NCBI GenBank assembly: GCA_027422505.1
Contig: JAPQWV010000005.1
Span: forward strand, 14,451,501 to 14,515,500
Source of the DNA: Craterostigma plantagineum
Lineage: Eukaryota; Streptophyta; Magnoliopsida; Lamiales; Linderniaceae
Direction of reading: 5' to 3'
Length of the DNA stretch: 64,000 bases
Part shown: in pieces, positions 1 through 11,106 of the stretch
Layout: each line of letters begins with the position of its first letter
How positions within the stretch are numbered: the stretch's first letter is position 1
The notes under the pieces: model-generated
The model's database searches: none
What the model was told of the DNA's origin: nothing
What the model saw: the letters and a program-made list of their open reading frames with translations, nothing else
Program-made: the position numbers and the translations under genes

Positions 1-694
1 AATGTAGAAGTGCCAAATAATGGGTTCTTATTGCACGACTTCTATTCATTAGACACATTTAATTTGAACTACTGACAACTACTTATGAAGACTTAGACGC
101 TTCTTACAAATTTCTTGTGCGCCTTCAATAATTCCTATGTATCATGCAATATTATAATTATTTTATTGTTAAACATATAAAAAATATATGAGTATACACT
201 ACTAATGAAGTTCGTGTATTGTAAAGCATGTCAAATATACGTTTTTTTTACGTGTAACATAGAAATAATTATAATATTGCATGATACATTAGAAATTATT
301 TATAGTTTGTATGGACCATAATAATATTTCAGTCGTGTATTGTGAATAATGTCAAATATAATTTTTGTACGTATAATAATATAAAAATATTGCATTATGC
401 ATTACAAATTATTTTATTTGACATCAATATTTCAGTCGTGTATTGTGAAGAATGACAACATTCAGATATTCGTATTTAATAGTGCTAATTAAATGTTTCT
501 AATGAGGGACTAGCTAAATAAATTTAAAATAGTCATAAGGTGTAGTGAATTATTACAATATAAATAATTATAGCATGCTACATTAGAATTTTTTTTATTT
601 GATCTGGGCCATAATAATATTTTAGTCGTGCATTGTAAAGAATGTCTAATATTTTTTTTATATGTGTAACAATTTAAAAATATTGCATTATACG
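1..694. repeat. AT-rich tract with diverged direct repeats
   Basis: There is no coding potential here. A short phrase around TCGTGTATTGTRAA followed by ATGTCAAATAT recurs near 211-240, 313-360, 422-460 and 607-651. Each copy is followed by a similar AT-rich stretch containing ATTGCAT. These look like four decayed copies of a roughly 100-190 bp unit. I do not recognise the family. It ends where the LTR at 695 begins. Confidence 0.5.
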
Positions 695-1047
695 TGTTAG
701 GTCCTCAATTATCAACTCCTAGATCCTAGACTTGAAATCCTATGGAAGTCGATTAGAATTATATAAAATGAGATTTCGATCGAAAACCTTCTTTGAAGAA
801 GTTGAGAGAGAATTCGTGTAGTGAGAGAATGATTTCTGACTTTCTCTCTCTAGAATTTGATGTGCAAGCCTTTCGGATCAATTGACCAAAATTCTCTCAT
901 TAAGCATAATGTTTGTACATCTATTTATACCAAACATACTTGGTATAAATAACAAACTAAGTCCTAATCTAAGGAAAAATACAATTAAAGCCCCTAATTA
1001 CAAGGATAGCTAATTAAATCAAAGCACAACTAAAATCGTATTCTACA
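695..1047 (-). repeat. LTR, minus-strand retroelement
   Basis: This 353 bp block starts TGTTAGG and ends TTCTACA on the plus strand, so it has the TG...CA ends of an LTR. Immediately to its right is the complement of a polypurine tract, which makes it the 3' LTR of an element read on the minus strand. A minus-strand TATA-like box (complement of 921-929) lies inside. The first 35 or so bases resemble the LTR start at 9653, but the rest does not clearly align, so pairing of the two is doubtful. Confidence 0.6.
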
Positions 1048-1066
1048 TTCTCCCCCTTTGTGCTTG
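1048..1066 (-). other. Polypurine tract of the minus-strand element
   Basis: On the minus strand this reads as an A/G-rich run containing AAAGGGGGAGAA directly next to the LTR end. This is the position and composition of a plus-strand priming site in LTR retrotransposons. Confidence 0.65.
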
Positions 1067-1084
1067 ATTTCTCTTCACCGCTGT

Positions 1085-2725
1085 CTATCCTTGTCGGGCA
1101 TAGTACGACCTGCGCAAGCCCAGTGCATGCTCATAGTTCCTGAGCGTATTCCTCAGCTCGAGGCGCTCCTCAATGTCTTCCAGTAATTCCAACAGGAGCG
1201 GTTGTTCTCTCACGAACCGGTGAATCCTTAGCCAATGTTGTAAAACTCGTTGGGCGCTAGTCGGGCACCCGAGGCGGGGCCTAGGCGGTTTCTAGGCGGA
1301 AATTAGTCGGTTCATATGTTTTCTCATCAATTAAATTTATCTATACACGTAGATTATTTTGAGATACATTTGTATAGAATAATAATAAGCTATAACAATT
1401 TGTATATTGATTTCTTAATTAAATACAGTAAAAAAATCGATTTATCTTTACTTGATTAAAACATGATAGCAGTTTTTTATTGCAAATAATATTATCTATA
1501 CATGAAATTATATTTTTTTATCTAAGATAAAGATTAATTACTATGTTAAAACTAAAACTTGGGCTTATTGAAATAGTGTTTTAGTTTGTGGCCCAGAAGC
1601 CTATTAAAGAAAATTACAATTGAACAAATTAGGTTTTCTTCCTTCTATGTCGTCCTCCTTTTCTTCGCTACAGTCTTCGTCTTCAACGGTGTGGGCGGAG
1701 TGGCTGAGGCGGCGACTACGGCTGAAGTGGGTGGCTGATTTGTGTCATTCGACGGTGGCCGGTCGCGAAGAGAGGAGCTGGTGGGCGTTGTCGACGTGGG
1801 TTGTTGCTGCTTGGCTGTGGCCTTGGGCTGTGGAATGTGGATGGTCGCGCAGCTGCGACTTGCAAGCGAGCAACGAATGTGTAGGCGGCCGAAAATCAGA
1901 CAAATCGCCCGACTAGACGGCCTGGGCGCCGATTATGCGGCTCCGGCGCCTAGAAGGGCCGATTATGGTGTTTTCGCCTCGGCCCAGGTCCGCCGAGTGC
2001 CTAGGCGCCGCCTAGGGTGATTTTTGCAACGCTGTCCTCAGCATTGTCTCTCTGTTGATCTCTTCCAACCTCTGCTCTATGTTCTTCCTGATGACCTTGA
2101 GCGTCCCATCACAGAACTTATGAATCTCAGCCTTCAGCATCATCCTAGTCTTCTTTGCGATAGGATTGTGGTAGGTGACGCCTAAGACTGAGCTGGTGTG
2201 CACGTGATTGTTGGGAAGCCCTTCGATCGCAGGTCCTTTGTTGAGCGGAGCGGTTATGTTGACCTTCTTCATGTTGCTCTCCAGAGCCATCTGAACGTCG
2301 TGTGCGGCGAAGTACTTGACTTGGCGCACCATGAACCGGTAGATTCCCTCGAGTCCTTCTTTCTTGATGAAGCCTTGAGGACCCTTGTACATCTCTACAT
2401 ACAGCTTGTAGAGATTGTACACCTTCTCGGCAGGGAGGTACGGTAGGTCGCACTTGCTTAATTCTTCTCGAGTTCTGTCTACTCGCTCGATGACGTAGTA
2501 CGGTGTTGGAAGACCTCCTTTAGAACAGAAGACGCTGAGAAGCTGACATATTGGGGAGAGACTCTTATAATGACTCTTCGCTTGTCCTTTAGTCATCCCC
2601 AGTCTCACATCCGGTCCAAGGTGGGTCAGTATCCAGAGATAGGTCATTCTCTTCTGCTGATCCCAGTGAGAGATCCCTCTGAGCTCGAACTCATTCGGCT
2701 TCTTGACTTTGTCCGGTGACTCCAA
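1085..2725 (-). pseudogene. Unclassified retroelement ORF, split by a MITE
   Basis: The minus-strand reading frame runs from about 2725 to 2035, is interrupted by the MITE at 1234-2034, and continues from 1233 to a stop at 1085-1087, just before the polypurine tract. About 235 residues lie in the main part and about 50 after the MITE. The sequence is charged and helical, with a likely coiled-coil C-terminus rich in Glu, Leu and Arg (motifs such as EQRLEEINRE and EERLELRN). No zinc knuckle, protease or polymerase motif is visible. Its place just before the 3' LTR is where env-like or accessory ORFs of plant retrotransposons sit. No ATG is evident at the upstream end, which enters from a frameshifted continuation. 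I do not recognise the function. Confidence 0.45.
1234..2034. mobile_element. Mutator-like MITE, copy 1
   Basis: The 801 bp insert starts AATGTTGTAAAA and ends TTTTTGCAACGCTG, giving imperfect inverted termini. It has subterminal CCTAGGCG-type inverted motifs and an AT-rich middle. It is flanked by TCCTTAGCC (1225-1233) and TCCTCAGCA (2035-2043), a plausible eroded 9 bp target duplication. A related insert with a perfect 9 bp duplication lies at 28276-29007. Nine-base duplications point to the Mutator superfamily. It encodes no transposase, so it is non-autonomous. Confidence 0.7.
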
Positions 2726-3322
2726 ATGTGCTCTCGAACCTCTTCAAAAAAGGGGATTTCGATTCTGATGTTTTCCCATGGCGTGTCGATTCGAACGAAT
2801 CCTGGCATTTGTCTCGTCGGAGAATTCGCTCGTTACGCAATCAACTCTGGAAGCCTTGGGAGATCTTGTTCATGATCTTCACCTTCCCGAAGCTTGCTGT
2901 AAAAAGTGTCTAACGTCCTTAAGCCGTTGTCTCTGATGCTCGTCGGGCATGGAATGGGTCATCCACTGTCCTTCGAAGATGTATTTGTCGAGGAACTCGT
3001 GTGGGTTGACACCATATCCTTACGGTCGCGGTTGGTCTGGAGCGATTGAGGGAGTGGCTTGGGTATACGCCAGGGCCACGAGCATGGTGGCACTTGCTTC
3101 TTCTTCCGGAAGCAAGGTGATAAGGAACCCCGATCTATTTCACCCGAGACCCCGAATCCCAAAGTCGCACAGCGTCGATCGCCACGTAGAGAACACTTGA
3201 TGGAATGAAAGACACCATGAACGGATGTGTAAAGCCGTACGATAAGTCTCAGATCTATTCTCACAACGCACTGCTTTTGCTAGAGATAGACAATGTTCGA
3301 ACGTCGAACGAAAGGGTAACAA
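2726..3322 (-). pseudogene. Frameshifted upstream part of the retroelement ORF
   Basis: Short minus-strand stretches read as protein, for example one containing EFLDKYIFEGQW and MPDEHQRQRLKD around 2900-3010, preceded by an Ala/Thr/Pro-rich stretch near 3030-3110. Frames change several times and stops intervene. It most likely belongs to the same coding region as 1085-2725. No known domain is recognised. Confidence 0.35.
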
Positions 3323-4015
3323 AGACTCGAAGAGATTCGATAAAGAAACTCGAAATTATATATATCAAAGTTAGTTTTCTCTAATGAGAAACAATACCTA
3401 TTCATACTAGTAGACTATAGCTAAATATAGAATAAAATAGCAAACTAATAGATATTTAAGCGGAAATCTAGGAGAATCTTCCTAAATAGATATCTAATTA
3501 GTTTGAAAATAAAATCTTGCAAATCTTGATCATCTTGCCCAAGGACGAAAATTGCATTGGTCCTTCAATTCTTCGGTAATTGCACTTTAGTCCCTGAACT
3601 TTCCGAAATCGCCGTTTCTGCCCGATCAAGTTCTTGAAAATTATATTCTGACCCTCTTTATTCTTAGTTGCTATGAATATGTTCTTCACTTCTTCAAGAA
3701 CCTTCAATATGAGCGTGTTAAATTTTTCCTTGAAATTCTTTGCTCAAAAACTTGTTACGGGCCCGATCGATATTTGAATCTTCAACATAGCTTGCTTATG
3801 ATTGAGCTCATTCACATCATCCCCATCATCTTGAAAAGGTCCTTAAATCATCACCTTGGAAGACTTGGAAGGATCCATCGCCTCGGGGTAACAGCTTTGA
3901 CTTTATTTTCTCCAAAAATCGATCTTTTCGAAGATGCAACCAAACCCAATCGCCTGTTTCAAATATGTACCCCTTTGACATTAATTCTGAAATTTGTCTC
4001 TCAACTCCTTTGTCT
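3323..4015. other. No gene seen; possible gypsy LTR or 3' debris
   Basis: This is AT-rich sequence with only short random frames. The part near 3530-3720 has the phrase style of plant gypsy LTRs or UTRs (runs such as GGTCCTTCAATT and CCCTGAACTTTCC). It lies where the truncated gypsy fragment to its right would have lost its reverse transcriptase, so it may be deletion debris. I cannot define termini. Confidence 0.3.
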
Positions 4016-4935
4016 CCTCAGAGTTTGTTCGGTAGACTGGACGGTTCAGTTGTGCTGCTCCAGGCATAAAGTCAATCTGATGCTCTATTCCCCTAATAGG
4101 GGCAATCCAATTGGCATATCTTGAATGAGCACGTCCTTTAATTCCTGCAATAAAGAATCAACGGTCAAGGGTAGACCGTTGTCTGACTCGTTAGCTAATA
4201 AAACGCCTTCTTGATAGACGAGTAAAATCATCGGCTGTGAAGAACAGTAAGCTTTCCTCACATCTCTCATCCTCGCCAATATAATACTATTGTATTTAAA
4301 CTTATTTTTTTTCACTCCCCTCGACATTGTCCTCGTTATTTTCACGCTATGATTTTACCTCAGTGGATCTCTCAACATCTCTCGTTTCCTTTTCTCGCTT
4401 TAGTTGCTCAAGTCTCTCTTTTTCTTTTTGCAGCGTAATTTGATATTTATACACTTGGCTTGGTGTAAGAGGCCTTAGAGTGTAGATGCAATTGTTGTGC
4501 CGTAGAGTGTACTTGTTTGCATGGCCGTCGTGTGTTATCCTCCGATCGAACAGCCACGTCGTCTCAATAGAATATGTCCAGCGTCTATCAGAACAACATC
4601 ACAAAGCACTGAATCCTCGTAGTTGCCGATACGGAATGAAATAAGCGCCTGCTTGTAGACTCGCACATCTCTGCCATCGTTAAACCATTGGAGTCGATAT
4701 GGATGTGGGTGTTTCTTCATTGGAAGCGCCAATCTGTTCACCAAAATGCCACGCTCGCTGCATTCGTGCAACTTCCTCCATCAATTATCACGCAACATAC
4801 CTTATCTCCAACGTAGCATCGTGTGTGGAAGATATTCTCACGCTGCTCCTGGTCATCTTGAATTGCTCGTGCGTTCAAGGCACGACGAGATACCAACACA
4901 AGTTCAGCGGGTATTTCAACTTCTTCCCCCAAATC
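4016..4935 (-). pseudogene. Gypsy protease and start of reverse transcriptase (G2)
   Basis: On the minus strand the retropepsin region reads near 4932-4738 with the motif VIIDGGSCTN, characteristic of one plant Ty3/gypsy group whose protease loop reads DGGS. It is followed by KHPHPYRLQW and GNYEDSVLCDVV (4710-4560), the usual linker, and then by the entry to the reverse transcriptase (LLQELKDVL near 4170, then a proline-rich IDFMPGA stretch near 4075). The frame is broken several times. The polymerase core, RNase H and integrase are absent, so the fragment is 3'-truncated at about 4016. Confidence 0.75.
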
Positions 4936-4944
4936 ACCGTCCGT

Positions 4945-5203
4945 TTATTCGAATTCAACGTCTTCTTCGTCATCGGTCACCACCTCCCCTAAAGTAAGCA
5001 TCGTCATAGTTCTCCTGTTCGGACATTGGCTTGCGATATGCCCAAGCCCCTGATAGATAAAGCACTTGATGTTGCAGTTTCTTGTCACTGGATCATCAAA
5101 AGTCTTCGGGGTGCTTGCAGTTGCAATTGGCATCTTTACGCTCGTCGAACTACTTGGCTTGGGATGTTTCTCCACGTGGTCTGAATTGATTCCGTCTCCT
5201 GTA
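4945..5203 (-). pseudogene. Gag zinc-knuckle segment of gypsy fragment G2
   Basis: This encodes a nucleocapsid-type knuckle CFIYQGLGHIASQC, in which the second metal-binding Cys of CX2CX4HX4C has become Tyr, followed by an acidic stretch (DDEEDVEFE). A Ser/Thr/Lys-rich linker precedes it. It continues the gag to its right after a frame change near 5200. Family knowledge: this knuckle binds genomic RNA in the particle. The damaged knuckle agrees with a decayed copy. Confidence 0.75.
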
Positions 5204-5905
5204 TCATTGCTTCCATGTGGGCTGTTCCGAAAGTCGTGAATTCCTTGAGTTGCCCCTCGTCTTGAGCTGCCTATCTATTTTTACCGCTAAGTGTATCAGC
5301 TCTTCTAGTTCCACATAGTGTTGCAGCTCAACTAAATCTGCAATATCTGAATTTAGCACCGAGAGAAATCGGGCCATCGACTCACGATCCTCAACAATGT
5401 TGGCACGAATCTTGGCGATCTCCATATCGCTGTAGTATTCTTCAACCGTGCGGCGGCCCTGTCGTAACCTTTGAAGTTTCTGGTATAACTCTTGATAGTA
5501 GTGAGGTGGCACATACCTTTTACGCATTATAGCCTCCATTTTCTCCCATATCTCGACCGCACGCTCACCAGCTCGCCTCCTCATCGTCGATAATTGATCC
5601 CACAAAACAACCACATAGTCAATAAATTCAGCCGCGGCTAAGGACCTTTCTGCGCTCCGTATTGTTGTGGCAGTTGAAGATGAATCGGGTTTTGATCTCC
5701 CATTCGAAATACGCCTCTGGGTCACTCTTGCCCTGGAACGTTGGGATCTTCTGTTTTATGCCTCCACTATCATCAGATCACGCTCGGGCTGCCTCCTTTG
5801 TCGTTGATCTTCTTCGTCAAATTCATCATTAGCGAATGTGGAGGTCGCTGATAGGTACTGTTGCGGGGTTGATTAGGTTGTGAGTGAGGATGGGTGTGGT
5901 GATTG
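5204..5905 (-). pseudogene. Gypsy Gag core (G2)
   Basis: The minus-strand frame at 5725-5204 carries the retrotransposon Gag domain: MEAIMRKRYVPPHYYQ, then LQRLRQGRRTVEEYY, then VELQHYVELEELIH. The order and spacing are typical of plant Ty3/gypsy Gag. Upstream to about 5905 the reading continues in shifted frames (KIPTFQGKSDPEAY near 5750, then an acidic and Arg-rich EFDEEDQRQRRQPERD stretch). It forms virus-like particles in intact relatives. Frameshifts and stops make this copy dead. The MITE at 5921 sits directly upstream of it. Confidence 0.8.
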
Positions 5906-5920
5906 GGAAGGGTTGTATGT

Positions 5921-6481
5921 AGTACTGTCAAAACGGGCCGGCGGGGCGGGCCGGCCCGTACCCGCCAAAAGCCCGCCACTGGCGGGGCGGGGGCGGGTAA
6001 GCCCGCCTGATGGCGGGCCTAGGAAATGAAGGCCCGCCCCGCCTGCAGGCGGGTAGCGGGCCTGGCGGGCTTAGCCCGCCAGTTATTAAAAAAAAAATAA
6101 AATAAGAAAAATTTATTAAAAATAAGAAAAAGTAAAAAAAATTAATTAAAAATAGAAAAAATAATATAAAAATTGGAAAAAATAAGAAAATGAAGGAAAA
6201 TATATCTAATTAAATAAACTTTTTTAATATTAATCTATTTATTTTATTAAGTACCTATTATTATATTTGTAATATTATATAATAAATAATATATTTTTTT
6301 TAAATATTCCGGCGGGCTACCCGCGGGTAAGCCCGCCCCGCCCCGCCAAAGCCCGCACCCGCCGCGGGCTTACCCGCCCAGGCCCGCCTCCAGGCGGGCC
6401 TAAAATTTCAGAGCCCGCCCCGCCACTTTGGCGGGGCGGGGCGGGCCGGCCCGCGGGCCCAAGCCCGTTTTGACAGCTCTA
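5921..6481. mobile_element. GC-rich long-inverted-repeat MITE
   Basis: The 561 bp insert is flanked by a perfect 9 bp duplication GTTGTATGT (5912-5920 and 6482-6490). Its ends are imperfect inverted repeats around CTGTCAAAACGGGC. Each arm is about 150 bp of GGCGGGCC/GCCCGCC sequence, and the centre (about 6090-6310) is an A/T-rich poly-A-like stretch. It has no coding capacity. The 9 bp duplication fits the Mutator superfamily, though the family is unplaced. The arms could fold into a long hairpin if transcribed. Confidence 0.8.
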
Positions 6482-6489
6482 GTTGTATG

Positions 6490-7690
6490 TGTTGAGAGGG
6501 TGTGAGGATAAGTTGTGAGAAAGACGGCTCCGAGACGGGTGCTTTCCCACGATCTTGGCGGGACGTCTCGATTGCTGTATGCACGCTCTCCATAATTTTT
6601 CTCTTCAAAGGATCTTAATGCCTCGGAAAGAGCGGCCTAAAGTCGGTCTTCAGTCACGAACTCGACGGACGCCTCCGTCGTTGAAGGACAAGGTCGACAT
6701 ATGTCGCGTGTTAATAACCCTTGAGCAGACACCGGCTCCTCAGGCTGGCTCATAGTCACTTGAGGTTGTGACTGTCTGAGACTTCAATCCAATCCTCGAT
6801 TCGAATCTTGAAGATTCTCATCTATGGATGTTGTGGCAGGCTCTGATTGAACCTGCGGACCAGACACATGAAAGATGTGCTGCGGCTCGAGATTGAGCAA
6901 TGAAAGGTCCTCAGCACTTGGAGGGTTGAGCGCCACAGTGTCTGATGTGATGGTGACAGGTGTGAAGATGGACTCGAATGGGATGCTCAATCGCCTTGGA
7001 GTCCTTCTTATCAGTCGGATTTCCTCATCGGACTCTGTGTCGGACGGGGTAGCCGTGTGAGGAGATAATCCGCGTGCTACATCCTCACGTGCTTGTTCTG
7101 TCACCAGAGGCTCGTTGGTCTGAATCGTTGAGATCAGAGCCTCAGTTTCTGGCCTTGTAGCCAGTGGAGGTGAGCTGTGCCCCGTTTCTACTTCGGGCTG
7201 TGCTTCTTGTTGCAAGATCTCCTCAATAGATCCTTGAAGCACGCCAACGATAATGGGCACTTCTGCTTGGAGCTGTGGACTTGAGCTTCAACTTCCAGCT
7301 CGTGGGCCACTTCGTCGATCATCGTGGCTTCAAGATCTGGTAGTTGAGCTTCTTGGATTAGAGACTCCTGCTCAAGCTCCTGGGCCACTGCATCTATCAT
7401 CGCAGCCTCAGGGCTTGGGGTTGTTGTTGGGGAGGGCTCACATGGAAGTCTGTCGGGGGCCCTCGAATCATCTGTTCCGTTAGATGATTCTCGCGGCAGT
7501 AGAGTTTATACACGTCTCCCGAGGGGTCGGCAATGTCCATGGATGGATGATCTAAATCCGTGAGCTTGGGGTTGTGGAAGAATCTGAGTCTTGGTGGCTG
7601 GTAGTTTCCTCCATGAGGCAGGCGAGGGATGTTCTCGTGGATCTCCATGAGTTGTCTGATTATCACTGAGAACCATCTCGCATACGGCAC
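6490..7690 (-). pseudogene. Acidic, low-complexity retroelement ORF (unclassified)
   Basis: Three overlapping minus-strand frames (7690-7397, 7400-7188, 7260-6784) read as one protein broken by two frameshifts, with further translatable sequence to about 6490. The N-terminal part contains RWFSVIIRQLMEIHENIP and FHNPKLTDLDHP. The middle is Glu/Gln-rich (EQESLIQEAQLPDLEA), and the later part is Ser/Thr/Pro/Glu-rich. No catalytic motif is visible. It may be the upstream half of the ORF at 1085-2725, separated by the G2 fragment; that link is inference. Confidence 0.4.
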
Positions 7691-9641
7691 GTTCTTGGAG
7701 CGCTTGTTCTCCTTTTATCTGATCTGTTCAGCTAGATCATTCCAGATCAATTGGGCGAAATTGTAATTCCGCTAGAATACTATTCCGTGGAATATTCGGA
7801 GTATGTGGCCATTGCCTTTGTCAAAGCCCGCGTGCTTTGGTGATAGACACTCATTTATTATTCCAAATAGTGTCTTCCAAGGTTGAGGAAATTAATTTCT
7901 GTGTAAATTTACGATCGAGAAATTTTTCGCGTTAATAAAATATTCGTCGTGAAAGTTATCGAGCGAAAAAGTATTTCGATTTTAAAATAGATTTTCGCTG
8001 CGAAATTTCACGATCGAGAAAATTGACAACGAGAAACTAAGTCAATCGCCGAGAAAATTTTAGATCGAACAAAATCATCGCCGCGTATTTTACGATCGAG
8101 AAATTTAACGTCGAAAAATTAATTTTATCGCCGCTAAAAATCTTCCGATCGAAAAAAATGAAATCGGAAGTACTGTTTTCGATGGTAAGTTTTGCGCTCG
8201 AAATTTAATTTCACCTATCTTGTCTATTCCACTCGTTAATTTTTCGCTCCCATAAAATCCTATTTAGAATTCTCGATGGTAAGTGATTTTCGGTCAACGT
8301 CATCTATCTTAGTGACTTAAACGAAATTTTAGCGATTGAAAATTTTTGTCGATACAAACAGTATCTCAATCAATTAAAATTCGATTGACATTATTTGCGA
8401 CCGAGAAAGTTCTTCGACTGCTTTAAACGTTCAAAAACCCATTTAAGTCGAAACTCAGATTTCAAGTATAAGACGCAGATTATTGAAAATCTCCACTACC
8501 AGATTGAACAAAAATGTCAAAACTATCTAAAGATGCAGATATTAACCCAAATAAGCACATAAACAGGTCTTAATCTCAGCAAAATAATGTTCGAGTTTTC
8601 ATATTTTGAACAGACGAGAATTTCTCAAAGAAGCATGCGAAAAATCACAGAATATAGATGCAAACGAAGTTTAATAGCACGCAAACACCTAATAAACGTC
8701 GATTCTACCTTAAAAAGCTGATAATCTGTTAAGAAATAAGATTTTGAGTGATTTTTGCTCGAGAATCTATCGACGTTGTGAAGTTTTTCGATTGGGGATT
8801 TATGCGTGTATTAGGGATTTTTGACTGCAAAAAATAACTTTTCCTAATTGGGCTGATTGGACATTTTCGAGGCATAGTAGAATAGGCCCAATACTATTTA
8901 CGCTCTAGAAACTTGGGATCGAAAATTGCATTTTCTATCCAATTTCTCGATCGTAAGTGACGGTGCAGCAGCGACGAAGGATTGATCGCGTCGGCGAGTT
9001 TCTCGATCGAAGAATAATGACGAACCAGCTCAGCAAAGAACAAGTGACGAACATAAATCGAACGTGAAGAACAGAGTATAATTGGAAAAACAGATGCAAG
9101 CCAAAAATCAAACGAAATCTCGATCCAAACACAAAATTGTTCGAATTTACTTCGGGCTATGAATCGAAACGTGTAGGTAAACGATTACGAACACTCAATT
9201 TAACCTGAAAACAACAAAATCGGTCAAATTTCTTGAAATTTCATGATGAACACTCAAAGAGGATTTTCGATCGATCTTCAAAATTCGAACAGAATACGGT
9301 TTCGATTGATCAGATTATAGCACAGAAACGTTTTAAACACTTGATCGAACAACAAAAGCAGCTAAACAAGTCGAATTTTTGAGAAATTAGGTCGACATTC
9401 TGAAGAGCAGTATCGAAGAACAACAGACCGAATCTTTAAAATTCACTCAAAATCACATTTCGATCAATCAAAATTTAGCTCAGACATATATAAACGAATC
9501 AATCGAAGCTTAAAAACAACATATTATATCATATTTTGAAGAATCAAATTGTATCATCGAAGAACAGTGTCGAAAAAAATTAAGAAAAATCAGTGTCGAA
9601 AATTCAAAATTTAGTCCAAATTTAATCCAACACGCTTATCT
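7691..9641. repeat. Non-coding leader rich in TCGATCGA-type motifs
   Basis: About 1.95 kb without genes. From about 7900 to 9560 the sequence is studded with palindromic variants of CGATCGA flanked by A or T runs (for example ACGATCGAGAAATTT and TTTCGATCGA). It lies between the ORF remnants and a complementary primer-binding site at 9642, so it is best read as the long 5' leader of a minus-strand element. Dense palindromes of this type recur in unrelated elements near 39000-39600 and 41500-41750. Confidence 0.45.
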
Positions 9642-9993
9642 CTGATACCAATTGTTAGGACCCCAGATATCCAACCTAGATCGATCTATGAATAATCGGA
9701 TCGTAAATCTAAGAAATTCGAAATCTTACGCTCGAGATTTACCTACGTTGAAGCTTACGAGAGAAGTAACGTTGATAATACACAAGGGAGGTGATATCCA
9801 ACCGCTACGGTTTCTCACCATAGTGCTGCAGCACGCCGGACCGCTCGCAACGAGATGGTGTTTCGATCATGCGAGCGCTCGGTTTGCAAACTCGAACCGA
9901 GAGGAACTCATGCTATGACGCTCGAGCGACTTAGTGATTTGCACAACTGATACATTTCAGGTTCATTTATGTCATTTTTTAAAACCAAGCATG
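9642..9993 (-). repeat. PBS and LTR fragment, minus strand
   Basis: CTGATACCAA at 9642-9651 is the complement of an initiator-Met tRNA primer-binding site, followed by TGTTAGG at 9653. This is the arrangement of a 5' LTR border on the minus strand. The LTR-like sequence cannot be followed to a convincing CA end before the next element begins at 9994, so it is treated as a fragment. Confidence 0.45.
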
Positions 9994-11106
9994 GCTCCGA
10001 TACCACTGTTGGGGAATCCCGGGTGTCCCGAGATCTAATCCCGGACGTCCCGAGATCTAATCCCGGACGCAGCGGAAGTTAAAAATTTTTCGGGGATCCC
10101 CGTAAGGGTTGCCCGAATCGCTTAGCTATAGAAAAGAAACATGTACGACACGTTAGAGTTTAAGGACCTTACCCTCATAGTGAAGATCCCTAGCACCTCG
10201 CATCGCGGTCCCGGTTGTCGTAGTTTGCTCCTAGCAACGCCGTGACATCTTCGAGCTCCAACGCCTTGGCAAGATCGTCACGCCGACCCCGGGACGTATC
10301 CAAATTTCATCTCGTCCCAAGGATGGCTAGAGAGGAAGGAAAGATATTTTAGAAAAGATGTGTTAGAGTTGGAGTGAGAATGGAGTTGGAGTTGGAGTTC
10401 AATGATTGACGAATTGCAACATAAAAATCATTTTTCAACCTTGAAAATGACTTTGTATTGAATCATGTCCTACATGACTCATTTCTTATTTGATTCATTT
10501 GTATTAAGTCATCAAATGACTAGACTATGTCCCATATGTCTCACATAAGAACAAGGAACGAAATTGGATTTGATTTGGATCAAAATTGACCATAATAGCG
10601 ACGTTCACGGCCTCTTACAGATGTCTTCACGGGCGTGATGGGGCTTGGCAAAGCTTCGGCCTAGCTTCACGGCCTTCTGCAGCAGGCTTCACGGCCGTGA
10701 CACGTTCGACAGCTTTGCGACATTTCCGTATTTCTCTCAGATCAAAGGGTAAACGATGTCCAATGGACTTGAAACATTAATCACTGAAAGAAGACTCACC
10801 AGTTTTGACTCTGACCAAAGGGATTCTCAATCCAAGTTCTAGATTAGGATAAATGAAGTTTTGAATCTGCTGCTACTTTTCAGGCAGGATTCACAGCCGT
10901 GACGAGCCATGCTCGTGGCTGTGAACCCGATTTTTGGTCCATTCATTATCGTTTGTTCTAAAACTTATATTTAACCGTACTCTCTTTATCAGATACTGTC
11001 CCAGTGATCCTTTTTAAGCCCGACTCTTTTGGTTCGTCTCAACCCGGCAGGGAGGAATCCAAGAATTCGATAAGCACTAGCCAATCCCGTGGTACCGAAT
11101 AGATCC
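9994..11106 (-). repeat. Copia-type LTR L1, left part, with adjoining PBS
   Basis: GCTCCGATACCA (9994-10005) is a one-mismatch complement of the initiator-Met primer-binding site, and the LTR starts at 10007 with TGTTGGGG. It is interrupted at 11106 by element S1 and resumes at 21861, ending CCCCAACA at 22740. The terminal inverted repeat is a perfect 8 bp, and the joined length is about 1.98 kb. The middle and end resemble L2 (25663-27434). Around 10600-10700 and 10890-10930 there are several copies of a TTCACGGCCGTGA-like palindrome. Almost no internal region remains to the left. Confidence 0.7.

Noticed and set aside
1620..2020. Two plus-strand ORFs of 98 and 92 codons
   Set aside because: They fall in the inverted-repeat half of MITE copy 1, use a non-ATG or internal start, and resemble no protein.
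695..9993. One simple element with matching LTRs at 695 and 9653
   Set aside because: Only the first 35 or so bases of the two LTR-like blocks look similar; the rest could not be aligned, so pairing was not asserted.
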